From Paenibacillus macerans (lineage in GTDB: Bacteria > Bacillota > Bacilli > Paenibacillales > Paenibacillaceae), in the NCBI RefSeq assembly GCF_900454495.1, contig NZ_UGSI01000002.1, positions 1-64,000 on the forward strand: a stretch of 64,000 nt of DNA, written 5' to 3'. The notes under the pieces were generated by a model. That model did not search any database, was not told the DNA's origin, and saw only the letters and a list, made by a program, of their open reading frames with translations. Positions 9,819 to 18,000 of the stretch are shown piece by piece; within the stretch, counting starts at the first letter, position 1, and each line of letters begins with the position of its first letter. The translations under genes and the position numbers were made by a program.

Positions 9819-11680
9819 TAGCGCTCCCCCTTATCGTGAGGAATGTACATCTCGATCACCGTTCCGAGTCCCGGTTCGCTGCGAATTTCCACGTGGAACA
9901 TTGGCCCGAACCTCAAGCGCATCCGCTCCATCACATTGTGCAGGCCCATCCCGGAAAAATGGCCTTTCGGCTTGATACCGGCTTGTTCAGGCGCCGCCCC
10001 CGCATCGTTCATCCTGCGCAGCGTGGCCTCAAGCTTCGCTTCTTCCATCCCGGCGCCGTTATCCGCGACGGTGAGCAGCAAACCGTCCTGTTCCATCGAA
10101 GCGGCGATCCTGATGACGCCGGCCTGCTGCGTAAGCCCGTGAATCAGCGCGTTTTCCACGAGCGGTTGCAGGATGAGCCGCGGCACTTTCACGAGAAAAG
10201 CCTCCGGCGCCACGGCCAGCTCCAGCGTCACTTCCTGCTTCTGGCGCAAATTCATCAGCCGCACGTAATGCGAAACGAGCTCGATTTCCTCGTGCAGCGT
10301 GATTTCATCCTCTTCGCGGCTGATCGTCATCCGCAGCAGCGTGGACAACGAACCGATCATCTTCCCGCTCTCGAGATCACCATGCTTCATCACTTTCATG
10401 CGAATCGAATTGAGCACGTTAAACAAAAAATGCGGGTTGATCTGCGCCTGCAGCATTTTCAGCTCCGCCGTCCGTTTGCGGGCCTGGGTCGTGGAAATTT
10501 CCGCGATCATTTGCTTTACCCGGTCCAGCATCTGGTCGAACAGCAGCCCCAGCCGCCCGATTTCGTCATTGCCGCGAACGCCGGAGCGCACCTCCAGGTT
10601 GCCCCGCTGCACCGCCGACGCCGCCTTGCCGAGCCGCACCAGCGGCCGGGTGAACGTTCTGACCAACACGATCAGCATCGCCATAAACACGATAAACGAG
10701 ATGATCTGGAACAAGAACACACGGTTGAAGATCGAGCTGATGTTGACCGTCGCCTCCTGGTAGGGCTGGGTAAGGATCAACCGCCAGCCGTTCAGCGCGA
10801 TGCTCTGCTCAGCTACGAGCAGCGGCTTGCCATCATCCCGCAAAATAAAGGCGGTTTCCGCCGCCGCACGCCCATGCTCATACTCATACTCATGCCCAGC
10901 CCCAAGCCCATGCCCCAGTTGCTCCTGCTTCCCGCCGGGATACGCGCCGCCGATGTTGTCCTTGTTCCGGTCCGCCACGATCCTCCCCGCGGCATCCACC
11001 AAACGAACTTCCTGGCCCGCGGTCAGTTCGCTGAAAATATCGCTGACCTGATCCTCCATCACCGTCACGACGACATACCCGTAAATGTCCGAATTAGCCA
11101 GCCGCAGCGTACGCGCTACCGACACCTGGTACGGATGGTCGAACCGGTCGTACTTGAATTTCGTCGGCTCCGCGCCAATCCAATAAGAATCCAACCCCTG
11201 CAGCTCGTCGAGCTGTTCGAACCAGGGTTCCTGCAGCAAATCGAGCGGGTTGTAATCGCTTACGGAATAATTCATAAAATAAGATCCGTCGGTGAGCAGC
11301 ACCGTTACATAGCTTTTTTCGCCAACCACGGTCAGGCTGTCCAGTTGTTCCAGCACGCGGTTCGCGTCAGTAAATTTCCGGTAAGGGTCCGGCTCCTGAT
11401 ATCCGGAGGCCACCAGCTTGAAATACGTGTTCAACCCCGCATTGACCTGGATGTAATTGGCGATGTCCAGCATGCCTTTTAATAAAAGGGTCACCGAGCC
11501 GTTTACCAGCTCGAGCGAATTTTCCGCATTGGCGATGGCCTGCTGCTTGACCGCCTTTTGCGTCAGCGCATGATACACGTTTAAGGTAAAGGCAGCGGGA
11601 ACGAGAATGCAGACCACCGCGGCCAAAATCAATTTCGCGCGAATCGTCCGGGGCGCAAAGTGGCTGAGCCGCTTGAACAT
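9818..11680 (-). CDS. YesM-type sensor histidine kinase
   Basis: Membrane kinase of 620 aa: transmembrane segment about 17-35, large extracellular sensor region about 40-315, second membrane segment about 320-342, HAMP linker about 345-395, phosphoacceptor motif QAQINPHFLFNVLNSI with His417, N-box PLVENALIHG near 507 and ATP-lid glycines DNGAGM and FSGMGLHNV. This is the His_kinase / HATPase_c plan of YesM-like sugar sensors, working with the adjacent YesN-like regulator. The extracellular region contains a low-complexity Gly-His-Glu-Tyr stretch around 255-271, encoded by a short imperfect CTCATA-type repeat near 10875-10910. Confidence 0.93.
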   Translation of the reverse strand: MFKRLSHFAPRTIRAKLILAAVVCILVPAAFTLNVYHALTQKAVKQQAIANAENSLELVNGSVTLLLKGMLDIANYIQVNAGLNTYFKLVASGYQEPDPYRKFTDANRVLEQLDSLTVVGEKSYVTVLLTDGSYFMNYSVSDYNPLDLLQEPWFEQLDELQGLDSYWIGAEPTKFKYDRFDHPYQVSVARTLRLANSDIYGYVVVTVMEDQVSDIFSELTAGQEVRLVDAAGRIVADRNKDNIGGAYPGGKQEQLGHGLGAGHEYEYEHGRAAAETAFILRDDGKPLLVAEQSIALNGWRLILTQPYQEATVNISSIFNRVFLFQIISFIVFMAMLIVLVRTFTRPLVRLGKAASAVQRGNLEVRSGVRGNDEIGRLGLLFDQMLDRVKQMIAEISTTQARKRTAELKMLQAQINPHFLFNVLNSIRMKVMKHGDLESGKMIGSLSTLLRMTISREEDEITLHEEIELVSHYVRLMNLRQKQEVTLELAVAPEAFLVKVPRLILQPLVENALIHGLTQQAGVIRIAASMEQDGLLLTVADNGAGMEEAKLEATLRRMNDAGAAPEQAGIKPKGHFSGMGLHNVMERMRLRFGPMFHVEIRSEPGLGTVIEMYIPHDKGER

Positions 11681-11698
11681 TTCACCTCTCCCCTTAGC

Positions 11699-11727
11699 GA
11701 AAAGGGGGGGCGATGCCGCCCCCTGTT
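11699..11727 (-). terminator. Terminator-like hairpin between binding-protein gene and kinase gene
   Basis: On the minus strand a GGGGGCGG...CCGCCCCC-type stem is followed by a short T run, directly downstream of the binding-protein stop. A partial terminator here would give more transporter mRNA than kinase/regulator mRNA. Confidence 0.55.
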
Positions 11728-11744
11728 TTGGATCATTTTACCAC

Positions 11745-13166
11745 TCATTTTTTGTTGGATTCAATAATTTGGTTAACGCGCTCCTGACAATTTTTGATCG
11801 TCGTATCGATATCCTGGTTGCCCAAAATCAGCTTCTCGTACTCCTCGTTGATCGCCTTGTACACCTCGGCCTGGTACGAAGAAGGCGGGATGATCGCGGA
11901 AGCCTTGGAGGCCATCAGCGTGTTCACCAGCGACTCTTTGTCGACCTTCTCCGGATTTTTCGTGCCGGCCAGAATCGTATCGATGATGCCGGTGATTTCC
12001 TCAGAGCTTACGCCGTTCCACGCCGGAATGTTCTTGCCCTGCACAACTTGCCCTTCCGTCGTATACCAGCGGACAAAGCGGTACGCCTCTTCCTTGTGCT
12101 GCGATTTGGCGGCGACGGCCACATAATCGGTGGTTACCGGCGTCAGGCCGATTTCATCCTCGGGATTGTTCTTCGGGAACGGGGCGACCGCCACGTTAAA
12201 ATTCAACGGGACTTTATCGGTACCGCCGATTTCCGTGTTCATCCAGCTCCCGATCGTCAGCATGCTGGCCGATTCGTTGAAAAACTGCGTCCGGTAAGCG
12301 AGCTTTTGCGAAATCATATCGGTATACGGCACGGAGGACTGGTCTTCTTTCTCCATCCGCACGCGCAGCTCCAGCGATTTGCGGAAATTCGGGTCATCCA
12401 GATTGGAAGAGCCGTCCGCTTTCAGAAAATCGGCGTTTTGCGGCTGATTCATCATCAGCAGCTTGACGTATTCCATCCATCCGCCGGCTTGCGGCCCGTG
12501 GAAATACGTTCCATAGCGTTTGTCTGCACCTTCCCCCTGGGTCAGCTTTTTTGCATAATCGGCAAATTCGTCCCAGGTCCAGTCGGCAGGCACCGGAAGT
12601 CCCGCCGCTTCGAGGTGATCTTTGTTCAAAAGCACGTACCACGGATTAAATTTGCCTGGAAGCGCATACACTTTGCCGTCCAAATGGGTGTCCACTTTGT
12701 AATCCTCTTCCACGGTGTACCCGTCTTTGGCGATGTAATCGTCGAGCGGCTCGGCCATGCCTAACGCCACGCGTTGTGCGTATCCGGCGGCATCGCTGAA
12801 CATCAGGATGTCCATTTGCGCCGACGAGGCCGCTTCCAGGTCCAGCTTTTTGAACGCCTCCTGGGTGTCTCCTTTTTCGCTCAGCTGCACCAGCTCGACC
12901 GTTACGCCCGGATTGGCCTGCTCATAGGCCTCCAGGGTGTGCTTCCAGTTGTACGCCTCCTCGGTTCCGTACGTGTACAAGCGAAGATTCACCTTGCCGC
13001 CGCCGTCACCTGACGTTTCTCCTTCCGCCGCCGGAGATCCCCCGCCGTTGCCTCCGGCCGTGTTCCCGCCGCCCCCGCAGCCCGCCAGCAGCCCGATCAG
13101 CAGCATCGCGGCCAGCACGGCCGACCATAACTTTACCTGTTTTGCCCCCGTTTTCCGTTTGTTCAT
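11745..13166 (-). CDS. Extracellular sugar-binding lipoprotein of an ABC importer
   Basis: Protein of 473 aa of the family 1 extracellular solute-binding proteins. A lipoprotein signal peptide ends in LIGLLAGC with lipidated Cys30, followed by a Gly/Ser/Glu-rich linker to about residue 55. The mature part has the typical VNLRLYTYGTEEAYNW start, a VEQ-like ligand region and a C-terminal YEKLILG...INQI helix. It lies directly downstream of two permease genes and upstream of the YesMN-type pair. No ATPase gene is present; such importers commonly share a MsmX-like ATPase encoded elsewhere (inference). Confidence 0.93.
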   Translation of the reverse strand: MNKRKTGAKQVKLWSAVLAAMLLIGLLAGCGGGGNTAGGNGGGSPAAEGETSGDGGGKVNLRLYTYGTEEAYNWKHTLEAYEQANPGVTVELVQLSEKGDTQEAFKKLDLEAASSAQMDILMFSDAAGYAQRVALGMAEPLDDYIAKDGYTVEEDYKVDTHLDGKVYALPGKFNPWYVLLNKDHLEAAGLPVPADWTWDEFADYAKKLTQGEGADKRYGTYFHGPQAGGWMEYVKLLMMNQPQNADFLKADGSSNLDDPNFRKSLELRVRMEKEDQSSVPYTDMISQKLAYRTQFFNESASMLTIGSWMNTEIGGTDKVPLNFNVAVAPFPKNNPEDEIGLTPVTTDYVAVAAKSQHKEEAYRFVRWYTTEGQVVQGKNIPAWNGVSSEEITGIIDTILAGTKNPEKVDKESLVNTLMASKASAIIPPSSYQAEVYKAINEEYEKLILGNQDIDTTIKNCQERVNQIIESNKK

Positions 13167-13234
13167 GCTTAACCCTCCTTGGTCAGGATATATATGGATT
13201 CCCCCGGACGGTTCGTGTGTCTTTCCTTATGCCG

Positions 13235-14074
13235 TTAACCTTTCACCCCGCCGAGAGCAATTCCTTCAATTACGCTTTTTTGCCCGATGATGAAAATAAT
13301 CAGGAGCGGAAAGATCGCCGACACCGCCCCGGCCATAATCAGCGAATAAAACTCCCCGCTCATGGACGTAAACTTCTGCATCGCCAGCGGCAGCGTAAAC
13401 CATTTGTCGGTCCGTAGAAAAATCAGCGGATTCTGATAATCGTTCCATGTCCAGATAAACCGCAAGATCGCATAAGTCGCCACGGCCGGCTTCACCAGCG
13501 GCAAACCGATCGAACGGAAAATCCGCAAATGCCCGGCCCCGTCGATTTTCGCCGACTCGATGAAATCCTGGTGTACGCCCATGAAGAATTGCCGCAGCAT
13601 AAACGTCCCCAGCACGCTGAAGCTGCTGATGACAATTAGGCCGAGATGGCTGTCGAACAGCCCGATGTTGCGGTACAAAATAAACTGCGGCACCAAAATC
13701 GCCTGGCTCGGAATCATGTACGTGGCCAGCACGATCAGGAACAACCCCTGGCTGGCGGCGAACTTGATCTTCGAGAAGCCGTAGGCCGCCAAACTGGAGA
13801 TCAGGCTGGAAATAAACGTCGTCGCCACAGCGACCTTAATCGAATTCCAGTAATACACGTAAAACGGATAGTCGCCGAACCACACCTCTTTGTAATTTTC
13901 CACCGCGTTCCAGGTCCGGGGAATCCATTCAATCGGGTAAACGAACACCTCGGTTTCGATTTTGAACGACGTCATCAGCATCCAGAAGAAAGGGAGCAGA
14001 AACAGGATGCTTGCGGCAAACATCAGCAGGGCCAGAACGGCCCTCGGCCACTCGATACGGCGGCTCGTCATCAT
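13235..14074 (-). CDS. Carbohydrate ABC transporter permease (MalG/UgpE type)
   Basis: Inner-membrane permease of 279 aa with six predicted membrane segments and the EAA-type coupling motif around FIESAKIDGAGHLRIF (about 173-188) that contacts the ATPase. N-terminal membrane segment VLALLMFAASILFLLPFFW. It ends in the usual GGVKG. It lies 18 bases after the partner permease, so both are co-transcribed. Confidence 0.93.
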   Translation of the reverse strand: MMTSRRIEWPRAVLALLMFAASILFLLPFFWMLMTSFKIETEVFVYPIEWIPRTWNAVENYKEVWFGDYPFYVYYWNSIKVAVATTFISSLISSLAAYGFSKIKFAASQGLFLIVLATYMIPSQAILVPQFILYRNIGLFDSHLGLIVISSFSVLGTFMLRQFFMGVHQDFIESAKIDGAGHLRIFRSIGLPLVKPAVATYAILRFIWTWNDYQNPLIFLRTDKWFTLPLAMQKFTSMSGEFYSLIMAGAVSAIFPLLIIFIIGQKSVIEGIALGGVKG

Positions 14075-14092
14075 CTAAGCCCACTCCTTTCC

Positions 14093-15034
14093 TCAGTAGT
14101 TGACCCATTTTTTCTGGGCGATCCATTGGATGAACGTAATCAGCATAACCAGCCCGAACAGCACCGTGGCGATGGAGGAGGCGTAGCCCACCTTCAAATT
14201 CACGAAGGCCGTATCGTACAGATACCACACCATCATCGTCGTCGAACCGATCGGTCCTCCCTGGGTTAATACAGCGATGATATCAAACACTTTAAACGTG
14301 GAAATGATCCCGGTGACCATCAGGAAAAAAGACGTCGGCGACAGCAGCGGAAACGTAATGCGGCGGAATTTCACCCACCCGTTGGCGCCGTCGATATCGG
14401 CGGCTTCGTACAGATCCTTGGGGATCGATTGAAGCCCGGCGATGTAAATGATCATGTTGAAGCCGATGGAGATCCAAACCGTGATCATCATGATCGAGAT
14501 GAGCGCATAATTCGGATCGGCGATCCATTTCGGCGGATTGGCGAAGCCGATCGTTTTCAAAAGCTCGTTGATCGGACCGTAGGAAGGCTGAAACAGCACC
14601 TGCCAGACGACGGCCACGGCGACGATGTTGGAGATGTATGGCATAAAATAAGCCACCTTGAAATACCCCTTCATGTACACGTAACGGTCGATCAAAATCG
14701 CCAGCACCATCGAAATCAGCATATACGCCGGAACGGTCAGCAGAAAGATCAAATTGTTGCGAAGTGAACGAATAAACATCGAATCTTCCATCAGGTTGCG
14801 GAAATTTTCCAAGCCGACAAAACGGATGCCGTCCCAGCCCTGCACGAAATTCCAGTCCGCAAACCCGAGCACCAGCGTGGCGACAATCGGCAGCAGCACC
14901 AGCACGGACACGCCCAGCAGCATCGGGCTGACGAACAATATTCCGGCGATCGTTTCGCCCCGCTGCAACGACTTCATTTTGCGGCCGCTGGCGGCGTGAG
15001 GCCGCTTCACCGCCGGTTGAGCCCGACCAGCCAT
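14093..15034 (-). CDS. Carbohydrate ABC transporter permease (MalF/UgpA type)
   Basis: Permease of about 313 aa with six membrane segments and the coupling motif DLYEAADIDGANGWVKFRRI. The ATG at 15032-15034 is preceded by GAGGTG at good spacing; an in-frame ATG 15 codons upstream has no ribosome site. It is the first gene of the cluster, which runs permease-permease-binding protein-kinase-regulator-lyase-GH88-DUF2264. Only about 50 bases separate it from the duplicated gyrB terminator, so the cluster promoter must lie in that short gap or beyond. Confidence 0.93.
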   Translation of the reverse strand: MAGRAQPAVKRPHAASGRKMKSLQRGETIAGILFVSPMLLGVSVLVLLPIVATLVLGFADWNFVQGWDGIRFVGLENFRNLMEDSMFIRSLRNNLIFLLTVPAYMLISMVLAILIDRYVYMKGYFKVAYFMPYISNIVAVAVVWQVLFQPSYGPINELLKTIGFANPPKWIADPNYALISIMMITVWISIGFNMIIYIAGLQSIPKDLYEAADIDGANGWVKFRRITFPLLSPTSFFLMVTGIISTFKVFDIIAVLTQGGPIGSTTMMVWYLYDTAFVNLKVGYASSIATVLFGLVMLITFIQWIAQKKWVNY

Positions 15035-15083
15035 GGAAATCACCTCGGAATGAAGTAGTAAGTTGTAATGCATCTCCATCGTA

Positions 15084-15151
15084 AAAAAAATACCGCCACC
15101 ACAGTGACGGTATTTTGATCAATTTCACGCTGATTTTTACTTTTTCGCCCA
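15084..15151. repeat. 68-bp direct repeat, copy A (duplicated gyrB terminator)
   Basis: All 68 bases are identical to 21614-21681, the terminator just downstream of gyrB. It contains the hairpin AATACCG/CGGTATT followed on the minus strand by a T run. Same orientation as copy B. The two copies bracket the 15.1-21.6 kb accessory island. Confidence 0.95.
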
Positions 15152-15152
15152 C

Positions 15153-15265
15153 CCGCCCCCGTGAAGTCCCCCTGGTACTTTATATCCGCCGCCGCCGAAT
15201 TTCCCCCCGGCATGCAGCACAGTCATGACGACTTCGAGCGTCGATTTCTGCAGCTTCTCATTCAG
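15153..15265 (-). pseudogene. gyrB: Internal gyrB fragment
   Basis: A 113-base piece aligning without gaps to 23236-23348 of the real gyrB (7 mismatches by my count), covering GyrB residues about 83-118 (NEKLQKSTLEVVMTVLHAGG onward to GGLHG). It is fused at its downstream end to the gyrB terminator copy, so about 500 codons are missing between. At its other end it abuts a recombinase fragment. It is the scar of a second, diverged gyrB copy. It cannot make a functional protein. Confidence 0.92.
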
Positions 15266-15475
15266 CGGATCACCGTGCAACACATGCTGTATAAATTCGG
15301 TGTCCACCCACACCGATTGAGACATACGTTCTGCCGTGAACTCGTCAGCACCCCCGGTGTAGATATTGCCACGGTCGCGGAGCTGGCCGGACACGCCGAC
15401 AATAACATAACCAGGCGATACGCGAAACCGACAGAGGCAGAAATCATAAAGGCGGTTGATCAAGCTTTTACGTAA
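15266..15475 (+). pseudogene. C-terminal fragment of a tyrosine recombinase/integrase
   Basis: The frame reads HMLYKFGVHPHRLRHTFC, then GVDIATVAELAGHADNN and ITRRYAKPTE, ending in KAVDQAFT. These are box II of XerC/D-type recombinases: HxLRHTF (His-x-x-Arg), the GH motif and the Tyr nucleophile. Everything upstream, including the first catalytic Arg, is replaced by the gyrB fragment, so the enzyme is dead. This marks former integrative-element DNA. Confidence 0.88.
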
Positions 15476-15499
15476 GCCCTGCTTGTGGTATAATGTGCT

Positions 15500-15641
15500 T
15501 AGAAAATACGCAAAATGAAAAATGCCGCGATGCTGGATCGCGGCAGACAAGGGCCGATGGGTAACCACGGCGAGATTTTCAACCTATCACAGCCGAAAAA
15601 CCACCGGGCGGTTCTCCAAACCTATTCCCGGTGGTTTTTTT
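15500..15641 (+). ncRNA. Antitoxin-like small RNA, copy 1 (orphan)
   Basis: An extended -10 promoter (TGG then TATAAT at 15489-15494, upstream TTTACG at 15467) precedes about 140 bases with no convincing ORF. A hairpin with ACCACCGGG/CCCGGTGGT and a seven-T tail (15596-15641) ends it. The internal motif AACCACGGCGAGATTTTC and the hairpin are shared with the locus at 21171-21362. I read it as a type I antitoxin-like RNA whose toxin partner has decayed. Confidence 0.5.
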
Positions 15642-15720
15642 GCATTTACGTAATTTCTTCTGTCCGCCACAGAGCAAAGTCTTCAGGCCAGCAAGAATGC
15701 CAATCCCACCGGTTACTCTG
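15640..15720 (-). pseudogene. Remnant of a small toxic-peptide gene
   Basis: On the minus strand the frame IGILAGLKTLLCGGQKKL matches VGIFAGLQTLFCGKKQKK of the intact copy at 21343-21465. Comparison of the two loci shows about 60 bases deleted here, removing the ribosome site, the start and the N-terminal half. Confidence 0.55.
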
Positions 15721-16037
15721 TCTTTCCAATTAGACCATTATTTCTAGAAGTTGGACTCATAATACTGCATATAGTATTGCTCATTTTGAGTAATACAACA
15801 TATAGGGAGTAGCGATTACTCATTATATGCACCCGATTGCTCAAAATGAGCAATCGGTAAATACGGGGGTTCTCATTGGCCGTTTGGTGACTACACCGGA
15901 GCGATCCGGCCAACAAAAAAGCACCCGAATGGTTTTCCCCATTCGAGTGCCTCATCACTTGTATCAGCATTTGCCGTTCCTCACAAGATTTCAAAAAGTC
16001 CCAAGAACGGCGGCCCGCATATTCAACAAAATATGAA
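15721..16037. other. Intergenic stretch with palindromes and a terminator
   Basis: No gene is seen. A perfect 11-bp inverted repeat with a 3-base loop lies at 15833-15857 (CCGATTGCTCA arms). A nearby TACTGCATATAGTA and repeated GAGTAAT/ATTACTC words look like a regulatory or folded region. The right part holds the terminator of the 16-17 kb operon. Confidence 0.5.
15915..15950 (-). terminator. Terminator of the 16-17 kb two-gene operon
   Basis: On the minus strand GCACTCGAATGG pairs with CCATTCGGGTGC and is followed by six T. It lies about 90 bases after the small membrane protein gene. Confidence 0.8.
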
Positions 16038-16274
16038 CTATTTTTTTTCAAAAAAATATTCTATTAACAACAAAACAAATGCAACCAACGAAACTGCTAA
16101 TGAAAAATAGAACGGAAGTAGTAAATGATTATCACTGATAAGTGTCCATAGTTTCCCATAGCTTTCACGCCATACTGTTAAGTCTTTGGAGTATTTAAAT
16201 CCATACCCTAATATAGTCAAACATACAATAACCCCACAATACAGTAAAGCGATACTAATAATTGTTCTCTTCAT
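16038..16274 (-). CDS. Small two-helix membrane protein, possible partner of the secreted protein
   Basis: Protein of 78 aa not recognised. Two hydrophobic segments (about 5-25 and 50-72) separated by a polar loop YSKDLTVWRESYGKLW, with a KK C-terminus. It begins 9 bases after the stop of the secreted-protein gene, so the two are co-transcribed. A small membrane protein next to a secreted one often serves as an immunity or anchoring partner; that is inference only. Confidence 0.7.
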   Translation of the reverse strand: MKRTIISIALLYCGVIVCLTILGYGFKYSKDLTVWRESYGKLWTLISDNHLLLPFYFSLAVSLVAFVLLLIEYFFEKK

Positions 16275-16283
16275 TTTTTAGTT

Positions 16284-17027
16284 TTATCGTTTTATCTGTT
16301 CAAAATACAGTCCAACTGATGTATGAAGATAGTCAGTACCTCTATTATAGTCTAGTCCGTTTATTAATTCCCAGAGTTCATAACTCTTTTTTCTGTAATT
16401 TGTGTAGATTCTAAGCTCAATAGTTTCATTACTAGCAACTTTAAATGAATATTTCGTTGATTGTGTCTTCTTTTCACCAAGTGTAACTCCAAATTTTAAC
16501 TCAACAACCTTTGGGAACTTCAATCCCAATTCACCAGTAAAAGCTTGGGAATCCTCTTTTGAAAAAGTTTGTTCTACACTAGCAGGACCATCAAAAATAT
16601 GTGATATATAGTTATTTTTAAAGATCCAACCTGTGCCCAGATCTTTTACATTTTCTATGTGTGGTTTACTAGTTACTGCTGAAGGCTTATTATCAGACGA
16701 AGAGGGTTCTGAATTTAAAAGTACAGAATCAAACCGTATCTCTTTAATTGAATCTGGATCAGCTAAAGATTGTTCCTCAGCTACTGCATTAATTGTATCC
16801 CGGTCTGTAATTACAATTGACTGATCAGAAGCATCACTACCACTTAACTGATTAAAGTTATTAAAAAAATCTGTTAAATGGAGTTCATTTTGTGATTCAT
16901 AAGTTTCTGTAACTTCATTCTGTGCTTCAGCTTTTGTTACATTAACTCCAGGAAAAACAGCTAACAAAGATACCGAAAGAACAGCAGTTCCCATTAATTT
17001 ACTAACTTTCTTAAACAAATTACCCAT
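16284..17027 (-). CDS. Secreted protein of unknown function
   Basis: Protein of 247 aa with a signal peptide (KKVSKLMGTAVLSVSLLAVF, probable cleavage after VTKAEA near residue 35). The mature N-terminal part is acidic and Ser/Asn-rich. The C-terminal part (about 145-230) is a series of short alternating strands such as ELGLKFPKVVELKFGVTLG and KYSFKVASNETIELRIYTNY, suggesting a beta-rich fold. The strand pattern resembles secreted beta-sandwich or pore-type proteins, but no family can be named. Base composition is AT-rich relative to the flanks. It has a downstream membrane-protein partner. Confidence 0.75.
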   Translation of the reverse strand: MGNLFKKVSKLMGTAVLSVSLLAVFPGVNVTKAEAQNEVTETYESQNELHLTDFFNNFNQLSGSDASDQSIVITDRDTINAVAEEQSLADPDSIKEIRFDSVLLNSEPSSSDNKPSAVTSKPHIENVKDLGTGWIFKNNYISHIFDGPASVEQTFSKEDSQAFTGELGLKFPKVVELKFGVTLGEKKTQSTKYSFKVASNETIELRIYTNYRKKSYELWELINGLDYNRGTDYLHTSVGLYFEQIKR

Positions 17028-17283
17028 CTCCTGTTTTAATTTTTGAAATAACCCTTAAAACCACCAGAATCCAACCTTAGCTCGGCTCCTCCTCCCTCTA
17101 CTTAAAATCCGATATACACATCATTAACATAACACAAAATAACCCTAATATGGTGATTTTAGACAATACTTGTCACGATACTACATACTTCAACAGACTT
17201 TTCACAACAAGCCCATAAACATTAAAAGTATCCGGTAGCAGGGAAGCAATGATTAAGGGGAAACGTCGGCATATGCCAACTTT

Positions 17284-17418
17284 TCAGGCTGTCAAGAATG
17301 TGTAGCGCTGAATTTTAGTTTCCAATAAGTTATCATTCAATGCCATGGTAGCCGGAACTAAAGTCGATAAAAGAAGCACCGATCCTCCAACAGTGACTAA
17401 AGTCTTTCCTATTTTCAT
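17284..17418 (-). CDS. 44-aa secreted peptide or truncated exported protein
   Basis: ATG at 17416-17418 with GGGAGG about 10 bases upstream. It encodes a short signal-peptide-like sequence (MKIGKTLVTVGGSVLLLSTL, then VPATMAL) followed by only about 17 residues ending YTFLTA. It could be a real small exported peptide or the stump of a longer secreted protein. It lies upstream of, and on the same strand as, the secreted protein gene. Confidence 0.45.
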   Translation of the reverse strand: MKIGKTLVTVGGSVLLLSTLVPATMALNDNLLETKIQRYTFLTA

Positions 17419-17538
17419 AAATAAACAGCCTCCCAAAAAAGTAATTTCATCACAAGGCATGTTACTCAAACTGGGTATAAAAGGAGTTCTATACTATGAT
17501 TGGTTTATATACTTTCTTCTAGGATGGGAGTTTTCATT

Positions 17539-17818
17539 ATGAGAGGGATATTTAAAACATTTCGTTTTTGGCTCGCCTTTATTTCATTAGCGATCGTCAT
17601 TATAGAAATTTTCGGATTTGATGAGTATGCAATCCTCTTAGCCCTGATTAGCCCTGTAGTGTGGATATCAATTAATTTTCCAGTTTTCAATCAAATAGTG
17701 GTATTCTTCCCAATTGTCCTCACTTACGTAATCACTGTGTTTTTTTGGTTCATGGTAGGTATGGTTCTAGATCGGATAATACGAAGATTAAAATCAAAAT
17801 CACACGACGAACAGTAGA
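17539..17818 (+). CDS. Small integral membrane protein
   Basis: Protein of 92 aa, not recognised; the last codon before the stop ends at 17817. The ATG at 17539 follows GGATGGGAG. About three hydrophobic segments (FRFWLAFISLAIVIIEIF, AILLALISPVVWISI, FPIVLTYVITVFFWFMVGM) and a basic C-terminus RRLKSKSHDEQ. It diverges from the 44-aa peptide gene. Confidence 0.6.
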
Positions 17819-18000
17819 ATACTACCCATTAACATATCATCCATCCATACTCACCTCCTTCTACGGGCTTTTTTGAATCTATTATTACATCTCTCATTAT
17901 TACCCAATTAGGAGGTGTTTGGTTATTTATTACAAAATTTTATTTATTTAGTAAGAAAACGGTCACAAATGCATCATGACAGAAAAACCACCGGAATTCA

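Noticed and set aside
9886..9900. parS-like palindrome TTTCCACGTGGAACA inside the histidine kinase gene
   Set aside because: Contains the CACGTG core but has three mismatches to the full 16-base site on one arm; far weaker than the two exact sites.
15713..16051. 112-codon minus-strand frame left of the secreted-protein operon
   Set aside because: It reads through the operon terminator and palindromes and shows no domain.
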